A stretch of DNA of 5,466 bases from Alphaproteobacteria bacterium (lineage in GTDB: Bacteria > Pseudomonadota > Alphaproteobacteria > Rickettsiales > UBA1997), in contig VGDN01000079.1 in the NCBI GenBank assembly GCA_016869695.1, positions 1 through 5,466 of the forward strand, written 5' to 3'. Below the pieces are notes generated by a model that saw only the letters and a program-made list of their open reading frames with translations, had not been told where the DNA came from and did no database searches. Positions 1-5,466 of the stretch are shown here, piece by piece. The stretch's first letter is position 1. Each line of letters begins with the position of its first letter. A program made the translations under genes and the position numbers.

Positions 1-714
1 GCCCCCCAATTCGCGCAAGAAAGCACGCTCACACTTGATTTCGATTTGAGTTGTGAGGTCGTTAGTTTTTGTCAGTAGCTCCAACAGATCGCCGTCACCT
101 TTTCTTGCCTGCAGAGCCAGGGCTCCTTGCCCTACCGCTGGCAGCATCACATCTTTTTCAAAGATTTTTTTAATTTTCCTTTCTTTGTCTAGCCTCGCCA
201 AGCCACATACGGCAAGGATTGAAGCCTGCACAAACTCCTCATCGATTTTACGCAAACGCGTGTCGACATTACCGCGGAAGTTAATGATTTGCAGATCGGG
301 ACGTAAGCGCAGTAACATAGCACGACGGCGTGGGGATGAGGTACCAACCACTGCGCCATTCGGCAAATCCTCAAGTGAATTAAAATTTTTAGAGATGAAG
401 CAATCGCGCGAATCAAGACGTTTAGTGAAGGCGGCAAGCTCAGTTTCAGAATGGATTGCGGGTGGAACATCTTTGGCGGAGTGAATGGCTAAATCGATTT
501 TGTTCTGCAGCAGCGCCTCTTCGAGCTCCTTAATAAAGAGTCCCTTACCACCGATTTCAGCTAAGTTGCGATCCTGAATTTTATCGCCGGAGGTAGTGAT
601 CGGAATGATTTCGATTTGGAGATTAGGGAAGTGGTCAGCGAGTAGAAGGTGAGTTTCTGCAACTTGTGAGAGTGCTAATTTACTAGTGCGAGTGCCGATT
701 CGAATCTTTTGCAC
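1..714 (-). CDS. hemC: Hydroxymethylbilane synthase (porphobilinogen deaminase), 3' part missing
   Basis: Cytosolic enzyme of tetrapyrrole synthesis; it joins four porphobilinogens into hydroxymethylbilane. The first 238 codons are visible. They show the N-terminal IRIGTRTSKLALSQ motif (residues 4-17), GDKIQDRNLAEIGGKGLF (43-60), the active-site loop HSAKDVP (78-84) with the catalytic Asp at 82, the substrate-binding stretch VGTSSPRRRA (123-132), FRGNVDTRL (147-155) and PAVGQGAL (192-199). The frame runs off the left edge at ...LRELGG, one codon before the position where family members carry the dipyrromethane-binding Cys (Cys242 in E. coli). Roughly 70 C-terminal residues are therefore outside the window; this is an edge effect, not a visible mutation. 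The start is GTG at 714-712: an in-frame TAA lies 12 bases upstream (726-724) with no other usual start codon between. No clear Shine-Dalgarno sequence is present. It lies 153 bases downstream of rpmJ, with a palindrome in the gap. Family identity is certain; the start is likely. Confidence 0.96.
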   Translation of the reverse strand, partial: MQKIRIGTRTSKLALSQVAETHLLLADHFPNLQIEIIPITTSGDKIQDRNLAEIGGKGLFIKELEEALLQNKIDLAIHSAKDVPPAIHSETELAAFTKRLDSRDCFISKNFNSLEDLPNGAVVGTSSPRRRAMLLRLRPDLQIINFRGNVDTRLRKIDEEFVQASILAVCGLARLDKERKIKKIFEKDVMLPAVGQGALALQARKGDGDLLELLTKTNDLTTQIEIKCERAFLRELGG

Positions 715-776
715 CGTGACATCTTAGAATTGATTTGTTGCTGATACTCTAAGGATTTTGAGATGATGGCTAGAAA

Positions 777-834
777 GAAAATTTTTTTACGAGGGCGCGT
801 ATCCAGACATACATAACCGAGTAAAAAAATTTTC
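777..834. repeat. Small palindromic element between rpmJ and hemC
   Basis: A perfect 14-bp inverted repeat: GAAAATTTTTTTAC at 777-790 and its reverse complement at 821-834, around a 30-base loop (791-820). The loop contains GCGTAT-CCAG-ACATAC (796-811), in which GTAT and ATAC can pair as an inner stem. The arm core and the loop motif both recur in the larger palindrome at 1020-1143, so I read the two as related copies. In the minus-strand transcript the second arm is followed by a T-rich stretch (TTTTCTTTCT), so it could also weaken or end transcription after rpmJ, but the stem is almost all A-T and the tract is interrupted by C. The rest of the 715-867 gap shows nothing I can name. Confidence 0.7.
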
Positions 835-867
835 CAACGACGCCAGCGCTCAAAAGCCGACAAGCAT

Positions 868-993
868 TTATCCCTGACGAGCTTTGAAGCGAGGATTGGT
901 CTTGTTAATCACGTAAAGACGACCTTTGCGACGAACAACTTTACAGTTTTTGTCTCTCTTTTTGGCGGATTTCAGGGAGTTAAAGATTTTCAT
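868..993 (-). CDS. rpmJ: Large-subunit ribosomal protein bL36, zinc-free form
   Basis: A 41-residue protein starting [20 protein letters not shown] and ending in [12 protein letters not shown]. It is a very basic component of the 50S subunit that binds 23S rRNA. The pattern [34 protein letters not shown] is typical of alphaproteobacterial L36 and of the C-minus paralogue YkgO. Only one cysteine (residue 17) is present, so the zinc ribbon of the classical C-plus form is absent; this is normal for the group and is not a defect. ATG at 993-991 gives exactly the family length. No Shine-Dalgarno sequence is seen in the preceding 20 bases (a CTGCTGAAAA stretch). The gene stands alone, 180 bases after nuoD and 153 before hemC, with a palindrome in each gap, so its transcript may be shaped by those structures. 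Confidence 0.95.
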   Translation of the reverse strand: MKIFNSLKSAKKRDKNCKVVRRKGRLYVINKTNPRFKARQG

Positions 994-1019
994 TTTTCAG
1001 CAGATTTATGCAGATTACC

Positions 1020-1143
1020 AAAACCCGCTTTTGCGCAGAAATTTTTACCGTTTTCGGCTGCTAGGAATGTAAGCGTATTAAACATACGTATGTACCGCAG
1101 CAAACGAAAACGGTAAAAATTTCAAAGCAAAAGTCAGGGTTTT
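1020..1143. repeat. Long palindromic hairpin element between nuoD and rpmJ
   Basis: Two arms (1020-1061 and 1097-1143) pair in four perfect blocks: AAAACCC with GGGTTTT (7 bp), CTTTTGC with GCAAAAG (7 bp), GAAATTTTTACCGTTTTCG at 1038-1056 with its complement at 1105-1123 (19 bp), and GCTGC with GCAGC (5 bp). That makes 38 bp, broken only by a 1x3 loop, a 3x3 loop and an AAA bulge. The 35-base tip (1062-1096) holds GCGTAT-TAA-ACATAC (1073-1087) and the 12-bp perfect palindrome ACATACGTATGT (1082-1093). It fills most of the 994-1173 gap and reads almost equally as RNA from either strand. No T-tract follows it on the minus strand, so it is not a classical intrinsic terminator. Plausible roles are an interspersed palindromic repeat, an mRNA-end stabiliser for nuoD, or a processing site before rpmJ; sequence alone does not choose between them. 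Confidence 0.85.
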
Positions 1144-1173
1144 AAAAAGGCGGCGCAAGGTAAGAATCAAAAA

Positions 1174-2349
1174 CTACCTGTCAACTTCACCAAATACGAT
1201 GTCCTGTGTTGAGATCACTGTTACCACGTCAGCAAGAAGATGGCCTTTTACCATGAACTCCAAACCTTGCAGATGGGCAAAGCCAGGCGCACGAACGCGG
1301 CAGCGATGCGGTTTGTTTGATCCATCAGAAATGACATAAACTCCAAACTCACCCTTTGGCGCTTCAACGCAGCCATATGCTTCACCGGTCGGGACGTGGT
1401 AGCCCTCAGTGTAAAGTTTGAAGTGATTGATGAGCGATTCCATATCGTGTTTTGCTTGCTCTCTTTTCGGTGGAGCGATTTTTGGATCATCAACCACCAC
1501 CGCACCACTCGGCATTTTTTCGATGCATTGCTTGATCAACTTTACCGACTCACGCATTTCCTGGACGCGGATGAGGTAGCGATCATATGAGTCGCCATTT
1601 TTTCCAACAGGAACATCAAAATCTAACTGCGAGTAAACCTCGTAAGGCTGTGATTTACGTAGGTCCCAAGCGATTCCCGAGCCGCGAATCATCGGGCCAG
1701 AAAATCCCCAATCTAGTGCCTGTTCTTTGCTGACGATGCCGATCTCAACCATGCGCTGCTTGAAGATGCGGTTGTCGGTTAGTAGCGACTCCATCTCGTC
1801 GATCCATTTTGGATATTCCTGCACGAAAGCGGCAATTTCTGTAAGTAATCCGTCGGGTAAATCTTGATGCACTCCACCAGGACGGATGTAAGCGGCGTGC
1901 ATGCGCGATCCCGAAACTTTTTCGTAAAAACCCATCATTTTTTCGCGTTGTTCGAACATCCACAAAAGCGGTGTCATCGCGCCGACATCAAGTGCCTGTG
2001 TGGTCACGGCCATGATGTGGTTTAATATGCGAGTGATCTCTGAAAATAAAACGCGGATGAACTGTGCGCGCAGCGGAATTTCACAGCCCAAAAGTTTTTC
2101 GACGGCGAGAGCGTAAGCATGCTCTTGGCACATCGGCGAGACATAATCCAAGCGGTCGAAGTAAGGCACAGCTTGTAGATAAGTTTTATGTTCGATGAGT
2201 TTTTCCGTGCCGCGATGCAGCAAGCCAATATGTGGATCGGCACGCGTAATCACCTCGCCATCCATCTCTAGAACAAGGCGCAAAACACCGTGCGCAGCGG
2301 GATGTTGCGGGCCAAAATTGATGGTGAGATTTTTAGTTTCAGAGGTCAT
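1174..2349 (-). CDS. nuoD: NADH-quinone oxidoreductase subunit D (complex I 49-kDa homologue)
   Basis: Peripheral-arm subunit of respiratory complex I. With NuoB it forms the quinone-reduction chamber at the cytoplasmic face of the inner membrane. At 391 residues it has the normal length for stand-alone NuoD, so it is not a NuoCD fusion. It opens with [15 protein letters not shown] (residues 11-25), whose second His (20) corresponds to the quinone-site His, followed by [13 protein letters not shown] (39-51) and RLDYVSPM (66-73), where Tyr69 corresponds to the quinone-site Tyr. [11 protein letters not shown] follows, and the end is the conserved DIVFGEVDR. No frameshift or missing key residue is visible. 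The ATG at 2349 overlaps the stop of the upstream ABC-exporter gene as ATGA, implying translational coupling, and has no Shine-Dalgarno sequence of its own. No other nuo gene is beside it: the downstream neighbour is rpmJ, after a long hairpin. In most bacteria nuoD lies between nuoC and nuoE, so here it appears detached from the main nuo cluster. Confidence 0.97.
   Translation of the reverse strand: MTSETKNLTINFGPQHPAAHGVLRLVLEMDGEVITRADPHIGLLHRGTEKLIEHKTYLQAVPYFDRLDYVSPMCQEHAYALAVEKLLGCEIPLRAQFIRVLFSEITRILNHIMAVTTQALDVGAMTPLLWMFEQREKMMGFYEKVSGSRMHAAYIRPGGVHQDLPDGLLTEIAAFVQEYPKWIDEMESLLTDNRIFKQRMVEIGIVSKEQALDWGFSGPMIRGSGIAWDLRKSQPYEVYSQLDFDVPVGKNGDSYDRYLIRVQEMRESVKLIKQCIEKMPSGAVVVDDPKIAPPKREQAKHDMESLINHFKLYTEGYHVPTGEAYGCVEAPKGEFGVYVISDGSNKPHRCRVRAPGFAHLQGLEFMVKGHLLADVVTVISTQDIVFGEVDR
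2346..2349 (-). promoter_or_regulatory. ATGA stop-start overlap coupling the ABC exporter gene and nuoD
   Basis: The exporter stop codon TGA (2348-2346) and the nuoD start ATG (2349-2347) share two bases in the tetranucleotide ATGA. The bases before it (a CCAAATCA stretch) contain no Shine-Dalgarno match, so nuoD translation probably relies on ribosomes that terminate on the upstream gene. Confidence 0.75.
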
Positions 2350-4115
2350 TGATTTGGAAATTTTTGGGAATTTCGAGATGAGTATAGCTTCTCCTCATAC
2401 ATTTTTTTGTAAAGCCTGTCAGCCGCTAAGAGCTCTTGATGCGTGCCCATTTCGGCGATCTCACCGTTACTCAAAAAAATGATGTGGTCAGAGTTGATGA
2501 TCGAAGAAAGTCGGTGGGCGATGGTGATGACGGTTTTGTCGTGGGCTAAATCCAGAATAGTTTTGTTGATTGATTCCTCATTTTGATTGTCGAGTGCTGC
2601 GGTTGCTTCATCCAAAAGCAAGATCGGCGAATCCTTGATTAGAGCGCGGGCGAAGGCGATGCGTTGACGTTCGCCACCAGAAAGTTTGATGCCTTTTTCG
2701 CCGACGAATGTGTGCAGTTTTTGTGGAAGTTGGTTGATGAAACTCAGCGCCGGATTGTTGTTGATGATCTGCTCTACCCCCTCCTCAGTAGTAGCTTTAT
2801 CAGCATAAGCGATGTTTTTAAAAATTGTGTCAGAGAAGATGAAACAATCCTGCGAGATGTAAGAAAAATTCTGTCGTAGATCTGCGAGCGCAATAGATTT
2901 GATGTCACGATCACCTAGACTAATCATTCCAGAATCGACGTCGTAGAAGCGTAGCAGTAGTTGCAGTATCGTGCTCTTACCTGATCCACTTTCGCCGACG
3001 ATGGCGATTTTTTCGCCGGGGGTGATCGTAAGATTAAAATTTTTAAGCAGCAGAATTTCGCGGCGGCTGGGGTAAGAGAAATTTACGTCGTGGAATCTTA
3101 CGGTGATTTTTTTGTTGACAGAAAATGGCTGTGGATTCCTGATTTCTTTGACCGGAGACTGAATTTCTAGCAGCTCAAAAATTCTTGCAGAAGCAGCGGA
3201 AGCATTTTGTAACTGTCCCGCAACTTGGCTTAAAGAAACGAGAGAAGTTGCCATGATGATGGCGTAAAAAATGAATGAAGAAAGATCGCCAGAAGTCATT
3301 TTGCCAGCGAGTACATAATGCCCACCAACCCAAAGCACACATGCTACTGAGCTGAAAGCGAGGGTGATGACCATCGCGATCATCAAGGATTTTGCGTGGA
3401 TTTTGGTGAGCGAAATTTTCAGTGCCTCATCAACAATATGAAAAAAATTTCGTGCTTCCTTTTTCTCGCAGAGATAGGCCTGAATTGTCTTTACGCCATT
3501 CATCGTCTCTTCGATGTGAGCGCCGACAGAGGCGAGGGCAGATTGCGATTCCTGCGAAAGTTTTTTGATTTTCTTGCCAAAAAGAATGATCGGCGAGATG
3601 GCAAACAAGATTAGGAAGAGGGAGATGAGGCTAAGTTTCGGGCTGGTTAGGAAGAGAAAAAAAATCCCCCCGACAAAAAGCAAAGAGTTGCGCAGCAAGA
3701 AGGAGATGGTGTTGCTCAGAATGTTGTACAACACAATCGCGTCGACGGTGAGACGTGAAATGACTTCGCCGGTTTTGGTAATCTCAAAAAACTCGGCGGA
3801 GACGTGGATGATATGGTTGTAAACGCGTTTGCGTAGGTCGGCGATGACCTTCTCGGCAGCGGAGTTGATGAGGGAAGATCGGTAATATCCAGCAACCGCC
3901 ATTACCAAAATCGCGATAACAAAAATCGCCAAAACAAGATTAAGCGAAAACTGGTCTTGTTTGGAAAATCCCAGATCGATGAGGTATTTCAGCGCCTTAC
4001 CAAAAAACAAAACCATTAGTGCTGTGACGAGCAAAGCGAGCAAGGCAAACAACACCTCGCGTCGGTAAGGACGAAAGAGTGGAATAAGCGCAAAAAGATT
4101 TCCAAATTTTTTCAT
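2346..4115 (-). CDS. Half-size ABC exporter (membrane domain plus ATPase), MsbA/lipid-multidrug type
   Basis: An inner-membrane export pump expected to work as a homodimer. Numbering from ATG at 4115 gives 589 residues, normal for the family. Six hydrophobic segments lie near residues 21-41, 58-78, 136-156, 161-180, 243-265 and 279-297. The ATPase domain starts near 336 and has every motif: A-loop Tyr348, Walker [10 protein letters not shown] (374-382), Q-loop Gln422, signature LSGGERQR (478-485), Walker B LLLDEAT with catalytic Glu503, D-loop ALDNQN, and switch His534 in IAHRL. It should be active. The substrate is not readable; lipid A or other lipids, or drugs, are candidates from family resemblance, so I give no symbol. 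An in-frame TTG at 4127 would add four residues (MFCF) and has AGGGA 9 bases upstream, inside a hairpin; I prefer ATG because TTG starts are rarer, but this is not decided. The gene follows ispDF after 72 bases and overlaps nuoD by 4. Confidence 0.93.
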   Translation of the reverse strand: MKKFGNLFALIPLFRPYRREVLFALLALLVTALMVLFFGKALKYLIDLGFSKQDQFSLNLVLAIFVIAILVMAVAGYYRSSLINSAAEKVIADLRKRVYNHIIHVSAEFFEITKTGEVISRLTVDAIVLYNILSNTISFLLRNSLLFVGGIFFLFLTSPKLSLISLFLILFAISPIILFGKKIKKLSQESQSALASVGAHIEETMNGVKTIQAYLCEKKEARNFFHIVDEALKISLTKIHAKSLMIAMVITLAFSSVACVLWVGGHYVLAGKMTSGDLSSFIFYAIIMATSLVSLSQVAGQLQNASAASARIFELLEIQSPVKEIRNPQPFSVNKKITVRFHDVNFSYPSRREILLLKNFNLTITPGEKIAIVGESGSGKSTILQLLLRFYDVDSGMISLGDRDIKSIALADLRQNFSYISQDCFIFSDTIFKNIAYADKATTEEGVEQIINNNPALSFINQLPQKLHTFVGEKGIKLSGGERQRIAFARALIKDSPILLLDEATAALDNQNEESINKTILDLAHDKTVITIAHRLSSIINSDHIIFLSNGEIAEMGTHQELLAADRLYKKMYEEKLYSSRNSQKFPNQ

Positions 4116-4124
4116 AAAACAAAA

Positions 4125-4200
4125 CAAGGGGTTAGGTCCCTTTTGGTCTAGACCATTGATTTAATTGGTTTCGCTACAAAAGGGGCCTTACCCTTCCTTG
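4125..4200 (-). terminator. Hairpin with T-rich tail after ispDF, probable terminator or attenuator
   Basis: Arms at 4125-4145 and 4177-4200 pair along CAAGG...AGG-CCCTTTTG with one mismatch, one G-U type pair and a 3-base gap. The 31-base loop begins with a segment of the perfect 12-bp palindrome TGGTCTAGACCA (4144-4155), which could form a competing fold. On the minus strand the hairpin starts in the last codons of ispDF (Lys-Glu-Gly-stop) and is followed by TTGTTTTGTTTT, a T-rich tract running into the next start codon. That orientation fits an intrinsic terminator for ispDF. The same structure covers the AGGGA motif in front of the exporter's alternative TTG start, so it could also affect translation there. 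The stem is imperfect and the T-tract interrupted, so full termination is uncertain. Confidence 0.55.
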
Positions 4201-5387
4201 TCGCTTACGACTAGAACTGACACCACTGCCTGTGCAGCGATGCCTTCTTCGCGTCCTAAAAATCCCAATCTTTCAGTCGTCGTTGCCTTCACATTCACGC
4301 GCGTTGTTGAGATGCCGAGAGTTTCGGCCAACACTTTCTTCATCTGGTTTCTGAATTTGGAAATTTTGGGTTTTTCGCAGAGCAAGGTGATGTCAAGATT
4401 TAGGATGGTGCCGCCTTTTTTTTTCAGGAGACGATTAATGGTTTTAAGCATGTCACGCGAGTCAGCATTCTTCCACCTCAGGTCTGTTGGCGGAAAATGT
4501 TCACCGATGTCGCCTTCGCCAATCGCTCCTAGAATTGCGTCGATTGCGGCGTGGATGCCAACATCGCCATCGGAATGCGCTTCGATTTTTTTGCTGAATT
4601 CGATGTCAACACCACAAATCCGGATGGTGCCACTCTCGCCGGCGAAGCGCTCGCGAAAGCCATGCACATCAAATCCTGTGCCACAGCGATTTTCCTCGCG
4701 CGTGTTTGGAATCAGCATCGCCACCACACTTTTGGCGCGTTCAAAATCCTCCTCGGTAGTGATTTTAAAATTGTTTTGCGAGCCAGGAACAATGGCTACC
4801 GGAATGCCGGCATATTCGTTTAGCGCCGCATCATCAGTGAAGTGGAGATCTTTAAAAGCGACATGCGAATTTAGGATATCTTGATAAAGAAAGCCTTGCG
4901 GCGTCTGGGCGCGCCACAGATTTTCGCGCTCTAAAGTCCACTCGATTTTTCCGTCAGAAGTTTTTTTCAACGTGTCTTCAACCGCGACTGCCGGGATTAC
5001 GGCTGGATGAGTTTCGAGCTTTTCCAAAATGCCATTGATGATGCGCTTAGAGACAAAAGGGCGTACGCCGTCATGGATCAAAACCTTGTTTGGATTGTAA
5101 TCGCGTAATGCTTCTAAACCAAGGCGAATTGAGGCTTGGCGTGTTTCACCACCAAAAACTGGATTAAGTAGATCGAGTCCAGAAACAGCTTCCTCGTAGA
5201 GCGCAACATCATCAGGATGAATCGCACAAAGAACATCGGAAATCTGCGGATGATTAAGAAAAGTAAGGATCGAGTGACGTAACAGCGGCACTCCAGCAAG
5301 CGGAAGATATTGCTTAGGAATCCCTTCGCCTTGATTGAAGCGATTGCCGCGACCACAGGCAGTGATTAATGCAACAATCTTAGGCAT
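4188..5387 (-). CDS. ispDF: Bifunctional IspD-IspF: MEP cytidylyltransferase and MEcPP synthase
   Basis: A cytosolic fusion enzyme of the non-mevalonate (MEP) isoprenoid pathway. The N-terminal half adds CMP to methylerythritol phosphate; the C-terminal half cyclises the later intermediate to methylerythritol cyclodiphosphate. The IspE step between them is encoded elsewhere. The IspD domain (about 1-228) shows LITACGRGNRF (7-17), PKQYL with Lys25, IHDGVRPFV with Asp106, LWRAQTPQGF (157-166) and Lys208. The IspF domain (about 233-399) shows GTGFDVHGF with metal ligands Asp240 and His242, AHSDGDV with metal ligand His271, GDIGEHFPPTD (292-302), NLDITLLCEKPKI (330-342) and KATTTERLGFLGREEGIAA (367-385). 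All key residues are present, so both halves should work. At 399 residues it has the usual length for the alphaproteobacterial fusion. ATG at 5387 begins the family motif directly. No Shine-Dalgarno sequence precedes it. The first 34 bases are repeated 79 bases upstream at the window edge. Confidence 0.97.
   Translation of the reverse strand: MPKIVALITACGRGNRFNQGEGIPKQYLPLAGVPLLRHSILTFLNHPQISDVLCAIHPDDVALYEEAVSGLDLLNPVFGGETRQASIRLGLEALRDYNPNKVLIHDGVRPFVSKRIINGILEKLETHPAVIPAVAVEDTLKKTSDGKIEWTLERENLWRAQTPQGFLYQDILNSHVAFKDLHFTDDAALNEYAGIPVAIVPGSQNNFKITTEEDFERAKSVVAMLIPNTREENRCGTGFDVHGFRERFAGESGTIRICGVDIEFSKKIEAHSDGDVGIHAAIDAILGAIGEGDIGEHFPPTDLRWKNADSRDMLKTINRLLKKKGGTILNLDITLLCEKPKISKFRNQMKKVLAETLGISTTRVNVKATTTERLGFLGREEGIAAQAVVSVLVVSDKEG
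5354..5387. repeat. 34-bp direct repeat, copy 1 (start of ispDF)
   Basis: The first 34 bases of ispDF, encoding MPKIVALITAC plus one base, recur without mismatch at 5433-5466. This copy is the functional one, because it continues in frame into the rest of the IspD domain. Confidence 0.95.
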
Positions 5388-5432
5388 TGGTGTTGACGCA
5401 GTTAAATTTTTGTCGTGCTACGCATCGACGGG

Positions 5433-5466
5433 CACAGGCAGTGATTAATGCAACAATCTTAGGCAT
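5433..5466. repeat. 34-bp direct repeat, copy 2, ending exactly at the window edge
   Basis: An identical second copy lies 79 bases from the first, with 45 unrelated bases between (5388-5432). Read on the minus strand it begins with ATG at 5466 and encodes MPKIVALITAC, then leaves the IspD sequence and stops at TAA (5382-5380) after 28 codons, overlapping the true ispDF start out of frame. It is a broken duplicate, not a gene. The spacer contains a small hairpin, GTCG-TGC-TAC-GCA-T-CGAC, at about 5412-5429. Because the copy ends at the last base of the window, an assembly or amplification artefact is a serious alternative to a real tandem duplication. Confidence 0.9.

Noticed and set aside
53..484. 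A 143-codon open frame on the plus strand opposite hemC.
   Set aside because: It lies wholly over the conserved hemC sequence, is serine/arginine-rich as antisense frames often are, and shows no known domain.
777..834. Considered as a firm intrinsic terminator for rpmJ.
   Set aside because: The stem is almost purely A-T, the loop is long (30 bases), and the following T-rich stretch is broken by C residues. The shared loop motif with the other palindrome favours a repeat element.
675..863. A 62-codon minus-strand reading frame between rpmJ and hemC (TTG start, KIFFL-type sequence).
   Set aside because: It crosses the palindrome at 777-834 and then reads into hemC in the wrong frame. It has a rare start codon and matches no family I recognise. 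Its Lys/Phe-rich sequence comes from the A/T arms of the palindrome.
715..867. A hemC promoter on the minus strand (TTGGAA with a TATGTA-like box about 16 bases on).
   Set aside because: The -10 box matches only about half of the consensus and lies inside the palindrome. In A/T-rich spacer such matches are expected by chance.
2357..2374. A small inverted repeat (GAAATT, 6-base loop, AATTTC) just before the nuoD start.
   Set aside because: It has only six A-T-rich pairs inside the coding end of the exporter gene. It is too weak to call a regulatory hairpin, and the arm resemblance to the rpmJ-flanking palindromes is generic without their loop motif.
4165..4884. A 239-codon open frame on the plus strand opposite ispDF.
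   Set aside because: It is the complement of a certain ispDF gene with all catalytic motifs. The predicted protein has no recognisable domain and no independent start signal, so it is a shadow frame.
5388..5432. Possible third copy of the palindromic element (AAATTTTT followed by a short hairpin containing TACGCA).
   Set aside because: The second A-rich arm is missing and the loop lacks GCGTAT-N-ACATAC. The resemblance is limited to one A/T run, and this stretch may itself be an artefact.

Overview
The window reads as a gene-dense piece of an alphaproteobacterial chromosome. Every gene is on the minus strand. Three points support the assignment: a fused IspD-IspF protein, a 41-residue zinc-free (C-minus) ribosomal protein L36 ending in the alphaproteobacterial-style tail [12 protein letters not shown], and a NuoD of alphaproteobacterial length and ending (DIVFGEVDR). 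An intact MEP-pathway gene argues against Rickettsia itself, which lacks that pathway. I cannot place the lineage more finely. The sequence may be a short metagenomic or single-cell contig, because its right edge coincides exactly with the end of a repeat.

Layout in the direction of transcription (right to left): 5387-4188 ispDF (isoprenoid precursor synthesis); 4200-4125 a hairpin followed by a T-rich tract, overlapping the ispDF stop; 4115-2346 a half-size ABC exporter of the MsbA/lipid-multidrug type; 2349-1174 nuoD (complex I), which overlaps the exporter gene by 4 bases (ATGA); 1143-1020 a long palindromic hairpin; 993-868 rpmJ (L36); 834-777 a second, smaller palindrome that shares its arm core and loop motif with the first; 714-1 hemC (tetrapyrrole synthesis), which runs off the left edge just before the expected cofactor-binding cysteine.

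The genes are housekeeping genes from different pathways: isoprenoids, envelope or lipid export, respiration, translation and haem. They do not form one functional operon. The only tight coupling is exporter-nuoD, which is odd because nuoD normally sits between nuoC and nuoE. I see no defence system, mobile-element gene, CRISPR array, tRNA or rRNA.

The items most worth a second look are the two related palindromes flanking rpmJ, which may belong to an interspersed repeat family, and the 34-bp direct repeat that duplicates the start of ispDF at the right edge, which may be an assembly artefact. I did not find evidence for a new multi-gene system.
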